The position numbers and the translations under genes are program-made. From contig NZ_JTJW01000006.1 of the NCBI RefSeq assembly GCF_000805385.1, positions 310,001-374,000 of the forward strand: 64,000 nucleotides of DNA. Reading direction: 5' to 3'. This DNA comes from Mycolicibacterium setense (GTDB lineage: Bacteria > Actinomycetota > Actinomycetes > Mycobacteriales > Mycobacteriaceae). The notes under the pieces were generated by a model that saw nothing but the letters and a program-made list of their open reading frames with translations, was not told the origin of the DNA and ran no database searches. Of this stretch, positions 1 through 7,990 are shown piece by piece; within the stretch, counting starts at the first letter, position 1; every line of letters begins with the position of its first letter.

Positions 1-1225
1 CGTTGCCGATCGAGACCCCGACCGGCCAACCCGTGGCTTCCGGAACGGGATAGGCATTGCGCGTGTGCCCGTCGGTGGCGTCGAACACCAACAGTGACTG
101 GCCGTGCCCGCCTTCGCGGGCCACCACGTAGCCCACGCCGCCGGCCCGGCTCGACGTGGTCAGCGGGACCACATCGTCACGGGTCCAGGCCACCTCGCCG
201 TGATCCCCGGCATCATGCACCGCGGTCAGCTTGGCCTCCGGCCCGCCCCCGGCCACGATCAGGCCGTCCGGCGAAACCGATGGCGGGGTCTGCGCCAGAT
301 AGTTCAGCGGCAGCGACCATTTCGGCGAGCCGTCGGCGGCGTTGAGCGCCCAAAGGTGCTGGTCGCGGCCATTGACGTACACGGTCGAACCGTCGGCGGA
401 CAGCACCGGGCTGGCCAGCGGTCCGCGGCCCACGGCGTTGCTGGTCCACTCCTGAGTCAGCAATGTCTTCTCGCCGGGGTGATAGCGCAAGCCCATCAGC
501 ACCGGCGCCTCGGCCCCGGGCTGCCACACACTGAGCACCACGAGGCCCGCCTCATGGGAGAACGCCGGCGCGGCAGCCACCGGGCACCGCGACCGGGCCG
601 CCTGGCAATCGCCGAGACCACGCTGCGAATCGGTCGGATCCACGCCGGAGACCAGATCCAGCGGTGTTCCCTCGATCGTTCCGCGGTGTCCGTCGAACAC
701 CAGAACCTGGCCCAGGTGGGTGACCACCAGTAGCTGGCCGTCATCGAGGAGCCTGGGCGTGGTCGGCATGCCGATCACCGGCTGGCGCCAACGGATCCAC
801 TGGGTCGGCGGGAAAGACAAGATGGTGCCGGGTTGGCCGACGTAGACGTTGTCGAACCCGTCGAACAGGGGGCTGGACCAGCCGCCGCCCAGCACCAGCC
901 GCGTGCACCAGCGCTGGCGGGCGTTGTTGTCGGCCTCCCACACCATCAACGAACAGCCGCCTGCTGTCTGGGCGTTGGCGGCGAGGCGGTTGTCCGCGCT
1001 CAGCGCCACCTGGGCACCCAGCTCGCCCTTCACGGATCGGCTCCATTCCAGGCGCAGCGCCTCGGGCCCGTGGGAGCGGGTGTAGCTGCTGTTGGCGGCG
1101 TCGCCGTACTGCGCTGACCAGCCTTGTGCGGCGTGTGGGTCCACCCATGAATCGGTGTTCTCGCAACCGGCGAGCAGGCCTGTGAACAGCACCGCGACCG
1201 CCAGTGCAAGGTATCGCCGGAACAC
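1..1225 (-). CDS. PQQ-like beta-propeller lipoprotein (Rv3035-like), C-terminus outside the window
   Basis: The frame is open from a GTG at 1225 to the window edge (408 codons seen, no stop). It begins MFRRYLALAVAVLFTGLLAGC, a lipoprotein signal with an LAGC lipobox, so the mature protein should be lipid-anchored on the outer face of the membrane. The rest shows repeated blade-like segments (for example DNVYVGQPGTILSF, STVYVNGRDQHLWALNAADG) typical of PQQ-type beta-propellers, but no catalytic residues are recognisable. AAAGGA lies 5-7 bases before the GTG. Its position next to the acyltransferase, divergently arranged, matches Rv3035/Rv3034c of M. tuberculosis. The function is unknown; a scaffold or assembly role like BamB is only an analogy. 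Confidence 0.8.
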   Translation of the reverse strand, partial: MFRRYLALAVAVLFTGLLAGCENTDSWVDPHAAQGWSAQYGDAANSSYTRSHGPEALRLEWSRSVKGELGAQVALSADNRLAANAQTAGGCSLMVWEADNNARQRWCTRLVLGGGWSSPLFDGFDNVYVGQPGTILSFPPTQWIRWRQPVIGMPTTPRLLDDGQLLVVTHLGQVLVFDGHRGTIEGTPLDLVSGVDPTDSQRGLGDCQAARSRCPVAAAPAFSHEAGLVVLSVWQPGAEAPVLMGLRYHPGEKTLLTQEWTSNAVGRGPLASPVLSADGSTVYVNGRDQHLWALNAADGSPKWSLPLNYLAQTPPSVSPDGLIVAGGGPEAKLTAVHDAGDHGEVAWTRDDVVPLTTSSRAGGVGYVVAREGGHGQSLLVFDATDGHTRNAYPVPEATGWPVGVSIGN

Positions 1226-1290
1226 GATGTCCTTTCGTCGCCGAACACGCAGGGGACTGGTTTTTGGGGCCCAGGTGAGGTTACCCGGCC

Positions 1291-1317
1291 GCTCGGCGGG
1301 CATGAGCGCAGCGACCC
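1291..1317. repeat. Copy A of a short dispersed repeat
   Basis: This 27-bp intergenic stretch starts GCTCGGCGGGCATGAGCGCA and ends GCGACCC. It matches 24026-24052, inside gatC, at 26 of 27 positions. It shares the core AGGAGCGNARCGA (here with ATGAGCG) with the ung tandem array at 61751-61858. It lies between the divergent lipoprotein and acyltransferase genes. Confidence 0.65.
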
Positions 1318-1374
1318 TGGAATCGGACGAGGCGGTGCAGTACCGGCGACCGGCAAGTGGTCGAGCGTCCTCGG

Positions 1375-1380
1375 CTAGGC
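1375..1380 (+). promoter_or_regulatory. -10 element of a leaderless acyltransferase transcript
   Basis: TAGGCT ends nine bases before the ATG at 1390, which puts the likely transcription start at or next to the start codon. This favours ATG 1390 over the in-frame GTG at 1357. Confidence 0.5.
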
Positions 1381-1389
1381 TGTCCGGCC

Positions 1390-2133
1390 ATGACGACGAT
1401 GTGGGGCGCCCCGATTCACAAACGCTGGCGGGGCTCCCGGCTACGTGATCCGCGCCAGGCCGACTTCCTGACCAAGGCGTCGCTGAAATGGGTGATCGAC
1501 AACCGCGCCTACACCCCGTGGTACCTGGTCCGGTACTGGCGGCTGCTGAAGTTCAAGCTGGCCAACCCACACATCATCACTCGCGGCATGGTCTTCCTCG
1601 GCAAGGGTGTGGAGATCCAGTGCACCCCGGAGTTGGCGCAGATGGAGATCGGCCGCTGGGTGCACATCGGTGACAAGAACACCATTCGCTGTCACGAGGG
1701 CTCGCTGCGGATCGGCGACAAGGTGGTCCTGGGCCGCGACAACGTGATCAACACCTATCTCGACATCGAGCTCGGCGACTCCGCGCTCATGGCCGACTGG
1801 TGCTACGTGTGCGACTTTGACCACAAGATGGACAACATCGACATGCCCATCAAGGACCAGGGCATCATCAAGGGCCCGGTGCGCATCGGTCCCGACACCT
1901 GGATCGCCGCCAAGGTCACCATCCTGCGCAACACCTCGGTCGGTCGTGGCTGTGTGCTGGGCGCCCATGCCGTGGTCAAGGGTGAGATCCCCGATTACTC
2001 GATCGCCGTCGGGGCGCCGGCCAAGGTGGTCAAGAACCGCAAGCTGGACTGGGAGACGTCGGCCGCCGAGCGCGCCGAACTGGCCGCCGCGCTGGCCGAC
2101 ATCGAGCGCAAGAAGGCGGCCAACAGCCACTGA
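1390..2133 (+). CDS. Hexapeptide-repeat acyltransferase (Rv3034c-like)
   Basis: The 247-residue product has a central region (about residues 60-215) of left-handed beta-helix hexapeptide repeats, such as IGDKVVLGRDNVI and IGPDTWIAAKVTIL, ending in the typical cap IAVGAPAKVVKNRK. This is the WbbJ/maa-type O-acyltransferase fold, which moves acetyl or short acyl groups from acyl-CoA to sugars. A basic N-terminus (IHKRWRGSRLRDPR) precedes it. The M. tuberculosis homologue sits in the cluster linked to methylglucose lipopolysaccharide, where short-chain acylation of glucose residues occurs, so a sugar acetyltransferase role is a reasonable inference. A leaderless-type -10 precedes the chosen ATG; the GTG at 1357 would add 11 residues. 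Confidence 0.8.
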   Translation: MTTMWGAPIHKRWRGSRLRDPRQADFLTKASLKWVIDNRAYTPWYLVRYWRLLKFKLANPHIITRGMVFLGKGVEIQCTPELAQMEIGRWVHIGDKNTIRCHEGSLRIGDKVVLGRDNVINTYLDIELGDSALMADWCYVCDFDHKMDNIDMPIKDQGIIKGPVRIGPDTWIAAKVTILRNTSVGRGCVLGAHAVVKGEIPDYSIAVGAPAKVVKNRKLDWETSAAERAELAAALADIERKKAANSH

Positions 2134-2138
2134 GGGCC

Positions 2139-2738
2139 TCAGGCCCCGTTGCACACCCCGGAGTCGCGGATCACGTTTCCGTAGACGTTGGCGGTGGCGA
2201 TGTTGGCGTTGATGACGCCGGCCGGCTGCTGCTTGGCGATCTTGTCGCTGATCTGGGTCAGCTGATACCACAGGTGATAGATCGAGTCACCGTTGTAGAG
2301 CGGCGAATACTGGCTCTGGTCCGGGTAATTGGTGATGTACAGGGTGTGGGCGCGCGGATCCAGGAACGCCGCGGACTGATCGACGTTGGCCTTCACGGCA
2401 TCGCCGGCGGCCTGCACCCCGGGTGCGGTCCAATAGTCGTGTCGGTCGCCCAGGAACTTCTGAAAGCCCACGATCTGGGTCATCAGCGTGCCGTACTGGG
2501 CGTTGAACCACTGGCAGGACTCACGCTGCGCGTCGATCTGCTCTGCGGTGACGCGCACCTGCCACAGGTTGTAGGGGAACACCGTGTAGTTCGGCGACCA
2601 GTCCGAGGGATGGGGCACGAACGCGGGCAGGGTGGGCGCGGGCTCAGCGGTGGCCGGTGCGGCCTGGACGAGGGTGAGCGAGGCGCCGACGAGTGCGGCA
2701 CACACCGAATGTGCGCCGAGTCTCCAGATCCGGGTCAC
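2139..2738 (-). CDS. Secreted protein of unknown function (Rv3033-like)
   Basis: The 199-residue product starts at a GTG with MTRIWRLGAHSVCAALVGAS, a classical Sec signal peptide with probable cleavage after ATA (before EPAPTLP). The mature part is rich in Tyr, Trp and Gln and has two Cys residues (ESCQWF, SGVCNGA) that could form a disulfide. No enzyme motif is visible. It converges on the acyltransferase with 5 bases between the stops. An upstream in-frame ATG at 2798 exists, but it would put charged residues before the signal peptide. It is exported and not functionally assigned; M. tuberculosis has a protein of this kind at the same place. Confidence 0.7.
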   Translation of the reverse strand: MTRIWRLGAHSVCAALVGASLTLVQAAPATAEPAPTLPAFVPHPSDWSPNYTVFPYNLWQVRVTAEQIDAQRESCQWFNAQYGTLMTQIVGFQKFLGDRHDYWTAPGVQAAGDAVKANVDQSAAFLDPRAHTLYITNYPDQSQYSPLYNGDSIYHLWYQLTQISDKIAKQQPAGVINANIATANVYGNVIRDSGVCNGA

Positions 2739-2815
2739 TGCTCGATTGTGCTTGCTGGACTCCGCCGTCGACGGTGGTTCGGCGAATCTCGGACCCAACT
2801 GTCAAGACCTGCGGG

Positions 2816-3574
2816 TCAATCGGTCCAGACGATGCCGAACCGATCGCGCAGCGCGGCCCGGCCGGAGTCGGTCACGGTGAGGGCGCGGTGGCGCGGGGTG
2901 CGGCGCAGCCATCCCGCGGCCAGGAAACGGTCCAGCAGCGCCCGGCCCAGTCCGCCGGCGATGTGGTGTCGCTGCTCGGTCCAGTCCACGCAGTAGCGCA
3001 CCAGTGGCCTTGGACCGCTGGGTAATTCGATGCCCATCCGATGAAGCACGGCGTGACTGCCGTCGGCGAGTCGGTAGGGCACGTCGTGGCCCGGGCTGCT
3101 GAGCCGGTCGGTCCCGCCGGGGTGGAACCAGCCGTCCCCGCCGGTGAGTACGCCGCGATCGAGCAAGCTGCCCATGAGCTGAACGCCGAGCCGGCCGGCG
3201 ATGTGGTCATAGCAGGTTCGGGCCGAACGCAGCCGCGCCGCACGTGTGCCCTCCCGCAGCGAGGTGACCGGCCGGGTAGGCGCCAGCCGGCCGAGCTGCT
3301 CGATGAGCGCGCCCACCTCAGGGCCGGCCAGGCGGTAGTAGCGGTGTCGGCCCTGCGCGCGGACCGCGAGAAGCCCGGCATCGGTGAGCTTGGCCAGATG
3401 ACTGCTGGCGGTCGCACGGCTGACACCGGCTTCCTCGGCCAACACACCGGCCGGAAGCGCACGACCGTCGTCGAGCGCCAGCAGCACCTTGCAGCGCGCC
3501 GGGTCCGCCAGCAGGGCGGCGACCGCGGCGATGTCGACCTCGGTCGCCGAGACCAGTTCCTGGACCTCACGCAT
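2816..3574 (-). CDS. ArsR-type winged-helix transcriptional regulator
   Basis: The 252-residue protein has an N-terminal winged helix (about residues 12-90) typical of ArsR regulators: ADPARCKVLLALDDGRALPA, then recognition helix VSRATASSHLAKLTDAGLL and wing RAQGRHRYYRLA. The C-terminal 150 residues form a second domain, probably for sensing or dimerisation. There is no obvious paired-Cys metal site. The ATG at 3574 overlaps the last 8 bases of the MFS gene upstream on the same strand, so the two are probably co-transcribed and translationally coupled. The perfect palindrome at 4983-5004 before the MFS gene is the likely operator, making this a self-regulated efflux pair by inference. Confidence 0.8.
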   Translation of the reverse strand: MREVQELVSATEVDIAAVAALLADPARCKVLLALDDGRALPAGVLAEEAGVSRATASSHLAKLTDAGLLAVRAQGRHRYYRLAGPEVGALIEQLGRLAPTRPVTSLREGTRAARLRSARTCYDHIAGRLGVQLMGSLLDRGVLTGGDGWFHPGGTDRLSSPGHDVPYRLADGSHAVLHRMGIELPSGPRPLVRYCVDWTEQRHHIAGGLGRALLDRFLAAGWLRRTPRHRALTVTDSGRAALRDRFGIVWTD

Positions 3575-4961
3575 GACACGACTCCTTCCCGACGGTGTGG
3601 CTGCTCCGGTCCGCGGACGCCCGTCTGCCTTGGGTAAGCCGTAGGGCCAGCACCGCACCCACCAACTGGCATGCGGCGCCGGTCAACAACGCGGTCCGCA
3701 CTCCGGCGGCACCGCCCACAACCGTCATGGCACTACCCAACACCGCGACCCCGACAGTGATACCCAACAGCCTGGCCAGATTCACCACACCCGCGGCCAG
3801 GCCCGTCCGGGCCGGCGGGATCGCCTCCATCGCCAGCGTCACCGCCGGTCCGGTGTTGAGGGCCAGTCCGGCACCCGCGAGCACGAATGACAACTCGAGC
3901 CATTCGATCGGGCCCAGCGGCCCCGCTGTGGCGTAGATCAGTGAGCCCGCCGCCATCAGAGCCAGTCCGGCAGCCATCGGCGGGCGTGGTCCGGTGCGGC
4001 GGGCCAGCGTGTTGGCGGCCGGTATCAGCAGCAGGTAGACGATCGCCATCGGCAGGAACCACACCGCCGTCTCCAACGCGCTGAAGCCCCGGAGTTGTTG
4101 GAAGGCAAAGCTGTTCACCAGAAGAAGGCCGTAGATGCCGAACGTCATCGCGAACGTCGCCAGCAGCGCGCCGACCAACTGGCGGCTGCCGAACAGGTTC
4201 AGCGGCAGCATCGGGTGCCGGCTGCGGCGCTGGACGCCCAGGAATGCGACGAATGCGGCCAGTGCCACGGCCGCGACTGCCACGGTCTGCTGCCAATGCC
4301 AATCGTGTCCCTCGACCAGCACCAGCGTCGTGGCACCGAGCGCCAGGATGGCCAGACACTGACCCGGTAGGTCGATGCGCCCAGCGTCCGGATCGTGCGA
4401 ATCCGGCAGATGCGTGGCGCTCGCCGCCAACGCCAGCAGACCGACGGGCACATTGACCCAGAAGATCCAGCGCCAGCCGACCGATTCGGCGAGGAACCCG
4501 CCCAGTACCGGCCCCAGCGCGGTGCTGCTCGCGGCGGCCATCGCCCACGCGGCGGTGGCGCGGGCCCGCCCGCGCGGGTCCGGAAAGGCCGCCGCGGCGA
4601 TCGCCAGGCCCTGCGGCAGCATCATCGCGGCGCCGACACCCTGAATCGCCCGCGCCACCAGCAACAGGGTCAGTGACGGCGCGATCGCACAGGCGATCGA
4701 GGCCCCTACGAACGTCGCCAACCCGATCCGCAGCATCCGGCGCCTGCTGAACCGGTCGCCGAGGGATCCCGCGGTGAGCAGAAACGCCGCGAACGTCACG
4801 TTGTAGGCGTCGATGGTCCATTGCGCACCGGCCACCCCGCCGCCGAGGTCACCGGCGATCGCCGGTAGTGCCAGGTTGACGGCGTTCGCATCGACCAGGC
4901 CGATGAACAACCCGAGGTAGGCGGCGGTCAGCGTGATCGCGGCTGAACGTTTGGGTGCCAT
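3567..4961 (-). CDS. MFS drug-efflux transporter, DHA2 (14-TM) type
   Basis: This 464-residue integral membrane protein has about 14 hydrophobic segments. Its motifs are those of the EmrB/QacA group: LVDANAVNLALPAIAGDLGG near TM1, the loop 2-3 motif GSLGDRFSRRRMLRIGL, and motif C-like GPVLGGFLAESVGWRWIFWV in TM5. Such proteins export lipophilic drugs or metabolites using the proton gradient. The ATG at 4961 follows TAGCGT by 6 bases (leaderless layout). It lies 40 bases after the glycosyltransferase, has its own promoter and operator, and overlaps the downstream regulator by 8 bases. This pair is not part of the corresponding M. tuberculosis cluster as I know it, so it looks like an insertion. 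The substrate cannot be predicted. Confidence 0.85.
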   Translation of the reverse strand: MAPKRSAAITLTAAYLGLFIGLVDANAVNLALPAIAGDLGGGVAGAQWTIDAYNVTFAAFLLTAGSLGDRFSRRRMLRIGLATFVGASIACAIAPSLTLLLVARAIQGVGAAMMLPQGLAIAAAAFPDPRGRARATAAWAMAAASSTALGPVLGGFLAESVGWRWIFWVNVPVGLLALAASATHLPDSHDPDAGRIDLPGQCLAILALGATTLVLVEGHDWHWQQTVAVAAVALAAFVAFLGVQRRSRHPMLPLNLFGSRQLVGALLATFAMTFGIYGLLLVNSFAFQQLRGFSALETAVWFLPMAIVYLLLIPAANTLARRTGPRPPMAAGLALMAAGSLIYATAGPLGPIEWLELSFVLAGAGLALNTGPAVTLAMEAIPPARTGLAAGVVNLARLLGITVGVAVLGSAMTVVGGAAGVRTALLTGAACQLVGAVLALRLTQGRRASADRSSHTVGKESCHA

Positions 4962-4967
4962 ACCCGC

Positions 4968-4973
4968 ACGCTA
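4968..4973 (-). promoter_or_regulatory. -10 element of the MFS/regulator operon
   Basis: On the minus strand TAGCGT is followed by six bases and the ATG at 4961. The expected -35 region falls inside the palindrome at 4983-5004, so a bound repressor would block RNA polymerase. Confidence 0.5.
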
Positions 4974-4982
4974 GGTGCGGAA

Positions 4983-5004
4983 TGATTCGACGCCGGTCGA
5001 ATCA
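4983..5004. promoter_or_regulatory. Perfect palindrome, probable operator of the MFS/ArsR-like pair
   Basis: TGATTCGAC-GCCG-GTCGAATCA is a perfect inverted repeat with 9-bp arms and a 4-bp spacer. It covers the expected -35 region of the MFS promoter and touches the stop codon of the glycosyltransferase. The regulator encoded downstream in the same unit is the obvious candidate ligand; that link is inferred. Confidence 0.65.
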
Positions 5005-6243
5005 GCGGTCGGGCAGTGCGTGCTCGACGATCGGCCGGCGCGGATGCGGCTCCCGCTCGGCACGTTTGGCGGCCAGATAGACCTGGCTGGTCTCGGCGGC
5101 CACGGTGTGCCAGTCGAAGTCGGAGCTGAGCCGCTCGCGCGCCGCGATCGCCCGTCGCTGGGCCGCCTCGGGATCGTCGAGCACCGCGCGGACCGCCGCG
5201 GCCAGCCCCACCACATCCCGTGGCGCGAACGATATTCCGGTCTGCCCGTCGATCACGGCCTCGCCCAGACCGCCCACGTTGGAGGTCACCAACGGCGTCC
5301 CGGTGGCCGCCGCCTCGAGCGCCACGATCCCGAACGGCTCGTAGTGGCTGGGCAGCACCGCCGCGTCGGCAGCCTGCAGCGCCTGCAGCAGTTCTTCGTG
5401 CCCGAGCCGTCCGACGAATCGGGTTGCCTTGAGCACCTTGTGCTTTCGCGCCTGCTCGATGAGCCACTGCTGCTGGGTTCCGTCGCCGGCGATGGTCAGC
5501 GTGGTGCCGGGATGTGCGCGGCGGATCCGGGGCAGCGCCGCGATCGCATCGTGCACACCCTTTTCGTATTCCAGACGGCCGAGGTACAGCAACTCGGGCG
5601 GGCCGGTGCGGGAGCGCCGTGGCGCGAACGGCCACAGATCGGCGTCGATCCCGTTGCGGATCACCCTGATCTCGGACAGTTCAGGCCCGAACAGCTCGGT
5701 GATCTCTTCACTCATCGACGCCGAACACGTGATCAGCGAATCGGATTCGCGCACCAGCCACGACTCGACGGCATGCACCTGGCGGCTGATCGGCCCGGAC
5801 ACCCAGCCGGAGTGCCTGCCTGCCTCGGTGGCGTGGATGGTGGAAACCAGTGGCACATCGAAGTATTCGGCCAGGGCGATGGCGGGGTGGGCCACCAGCC
5901 AATCGTGGGCGTGCACGAGGTCGGGGACCCAGCGGTCACCCGAATTGTCTTTGACGGCAAGGCCGGTGCGCACCATGGCATGGCCCATGGCCAAGGTCCA
6001 GGCCATCATGTCCGTACCGAACTCGAACTCGTGTGGGTCCTGCGCGGCGGCCACCACCCGCACGCCCTCGCTGATCTCGTCGGTCGACGGATGGGTGCTC
6101 GGATCGGTATCGGTGGGCCGCCGGCTGAGGACGACAACCTCGTGGCCGGCCTCGGCCAGTGCGGTGGCCAGGTGGTGCACGTGCCGGCCCAGACCGCCGA
6201 CGACGACGGGCGGGTACTCCCATGACACCATCAGGATCTTCAT
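5002..6243 (-). CDS. GT4 glycosyltransferase, alpha-1,4-glucosyltransferase type (Rv3032-like)
   Basis: The 413-residue protein has the GT-B fold of family GT4/glycogen synthase. The N-terminal domain starts MKILMVSWEYPPVVVGGLGR with the glycine-rich donor loop; the C-terminal domain has LLYLGRLEYEKGVHD and the EX7E element PSHYEPFGIVALEAAATG. Its M. tuberculosis homologue is the alpha-1,4-glucosyltransferase that extends methylglucose lipopolysaccharide and contributes to glycogen. It probably acts in the cytoplasm with a nucleotide-activated glucose. Neighbours are the GH57 enzyme and methyltransferase upstream on the same strand. The ATG at 6243 was chosen because the domain begins there; an open frame further upstream is probably not translated. 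Confidence 0.88.
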   Translation of the reverse strand: MKILMVSWEYPPVVVGGLGRHVHHLATALAEAGHEVVVLSRRPTDTDPSTHPSTDEISEGVRVVAAAQDPHEFEFGTDMMAWTLAMGHAMVRTGLAVKDNSGDRWVPDLVHAHDWLVAHPAIALAEYFDVPLVSTIHATEAGRHSGWVSGPISRQVHAVESWLVRESDSLITCSASMSEEITELFGPELSEIRVIRNGIDADLWPFAPRRSRTGPPELLYLGRLEYEKGVHDAIAALPRIRRAHPGTTLTIAGDGTQQQWLIEQARKHKVLKATRFVGRLGHEELLQALQAADAAVLPSHYEPFGIVALEAAATGTPLVTSNVGGLGEAVIDGQTGISFAPRDVVGLAAAVRAVLDDPEAAQRRAIAARERLSSDFDWHTVAAETSQVYLAAKRAEREPHPRRPIVEHALPDR

Positions 6244-6343
6244 GACTGCGTGCCTTCGTGCCGGTGCGAGCGTCCGATCAGTGCCATGGTTTCGCGGCGT
6301 GTCGACGTGCGGACACGGGCGCTCGCGGAATGTGGGGTGAATG

Positions 6344-7990
6344 TCATCTTGGCAGACGCCGGGCGTCGAGGGCACCGAACAATCCGTCGGCCTTGTTCCA
6401 GCCGTCGGCGAGCCGCTCCGCATGGTCGCGACGGCCCGAGGCCAGTGCATCGGAAATCTCGCGGGTGGCGTGCGCATGCAGATGCGCCCGGTAGCGGGCA
6501 TAGTCGGCGGCCGAGTCCTTGCTCACCATGAACGGCCAGTCACTGGACACCGTCAGCAGGGTCTCCCGCAGGATCTGATCGGCCACGCGATCGCGGGCCG
6601 TCGGCGCACCGACCGCGGCGTGCTGGGTGAGCGCCTTGTCCACGGTGCTCAGGGCGCCATCGACCACCTCGCTGTTGAGCTGCACCAGATCGGCCACCTT
6701 CTCGCCGTTCCAGACCTGCCAGTTCTTACCCGAACCCCAAGAGCTCGGCGGCAATTCGACCGGGGTCCCGATGAAACCGTCGGCCTTGGCGTCTGACAGG
6801 GTGCCGACCCGGACACCGGCCGCAGGCAATGCCCGCAGCACCCGGCAGAGCCACTCCGGGCCCTCGTACCACCAGTGCCCGAACAGTTCGGTGTCGAAGG
6901 CGGCCACCACATGTGCCGGGCGGCCGATTCGCTCGCTCTCGCTGATCAGCCGGCGTCGGACCACGTCGACGAAGTCGGCGACATGCTCGTCGATCGCGCG
7001 GTCGGCGCGCTGCGGGTCATAGGGCGCCTTCTCGTCGGACGGGACGTTGCGCCCGGTGACCCGCGCGGGCTTGAGGCCCGTGGTGTGGTCATAGGTGTGG
7101 AAATCGCGGTAGGCGGCGTGGCCGGGATAGCCGGACTTGGGCGACCACACTCGGTAGCTGACCTGCAGGTCACGTCCGAAGGCCACCACGTCGGTGTCGC
7201 CGACGGGCCGGCCGAGCGCGGTGTCGCCGTGTAGGGACGGGCCGTCCACCATGAAGTGCCCGACCCCGGCGGCGGCGTAGCCGGTCTCCATGCCGGGGGC
7301 GTACGCGCACTCGGGCGCCCAGATACCGACCGGGGTGTGGGCGAAACGCTGCTGTGCGTCGGCCAGGCCCTCACGCAGCGCGAACTCGCGCAACCGCGGG
7401 TTGAGCAGTGGCTGGAACGGGTGGGCCAGCGGTCCGCCGAGCAGCTCGATGGTCTCGGCGTCGATCAGCGAACGCAGCAGCCCGCTGGCTCCGTGGCGCC
7501 AATGTGTGGTGAATTCCTCGATGGCCGCCCCGGCCTCGGCATATTCGCGAATCCCGAACTGCTGCAAGCCTTCTTGGGTGCGCAGCGTCGTCGCCTCCTG
7601 GGCGCGCAGCTGCCAGTTGGCCAGCCAGTGATGCATGCCCGTCAGGCAGTACGGGTCATCGAGCTGTGCGGTGACCACGGGCGTCATGCCAAGGGTGATC
7701 AGGTGGCTGCGGTCCTCGGCGGCCAGGCCGCGCAGCACCCGCATCAGCGGCAGGTAGGCCGCGGCCCAGGACTGGTAGAGCCATTCCTCGCCGACCGGCC
7801 AGCGGCCGTGATGGGCCAGCCAGGGGAGGTGGGTGTGTAGGACGAGCGTGAACAATCCCGGAGCCGGATCGCCGGCGACATCGGGCCGGGGAGCCGGATC
7901 GCCGGCGACATCGGGCCGGGGAGCCGGATCGCCGGCGACATCGGGCCGGGGTACAGGTCCGGGTTCGGGCTCCGGGGCGGACGGTGTCAC
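6344..7990 (-). CDS. GH57 glucan branching enzyme-like protein (Rv3031-like)
   Basis: The 548-residue product has the family GH57 landmarks in order: LHTHLPWLAHHG (region 1), IWAPECAYAPGMETGY with the catalytic-type Glu, and AFDTELFGHWWYEGPEWL with the catalytic-type Asp, then an alpha-helical C-terminus. The family includes 1,4-alpha-glucan branching enzymes, and the genomic pairing with the GT4 enzyme fits synthesis or branching of the glucan part of methylglucose lipopolysaccharide or glycogen. The start GTG at 7990 overlaps the stop of the methyltransferase (GTGA), implying translational coupling. The first 45 residues are unusual: three copies of a 10-residue Pro/Asp-rich unit (DVAGDPAPRP), encoded by perfect 30-bp DNA repeats, precede the catalytic domain. 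Confidence 0.87.
   Translation of the reverse strand: MTPSAPEPEPGPVPRPDVAGDPAPRPDVAGDPAPRPDVAGDPAPGLFTLVLHTHLPWLAHHGRWPVGEEWLYQSWAAAYLPLMRVLRGLAAEDRSHLITLGMTPVVTAQLDDPYCLTGMHHWLANWQLRAQEATTLRTQEGLQQFGIREYAEAGAAIEEFTTHWRHGASGLLRSLIDAETIELLGGPLAHPFQPLLNPRLREFALREGLADAQQRFAHTPVGIWAPECAYAPGMETGYAAAGVGHFMVDGPSLHGDTALGRPVGDTDVVAFGRDLQVSYRVWSPKSGYPGHAAYRDFHTYDHTTGLKPARVTGRNVPSDEKAPYDPQRADRAIDEHVADFVDVVRRRLISESERIGRPAHVVAAFDTELFGHWWYEGPEWLCRVLRALPAAGVRVGTLSDAKADGFIGTPVELPPSSWGSGKNWQVWNGEKVADLVQLNSEVVDGALSTVDKALTQHAAVGAPTARDRVADQILRETLLTVSSDWPFMVSKDSAADYARYRAHLHAHATREISDALASGRRDHAERLADGWNKADGLFGALDARRLPR
7861..7950. repeat. Three perfect 30-bp tandem repeats inside the GH57 gene
   Basis: Each unit starts GAGCCGGATCGCCGGCGACA and ends TCGGGCCGGG. 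The three copies are identical and in frame, adding 10 residues each to the N-terminal extension. Perfect identity implies recent expansion or ongoing homogenisation, so copy number may vary between strains. Confidence 0.95.
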
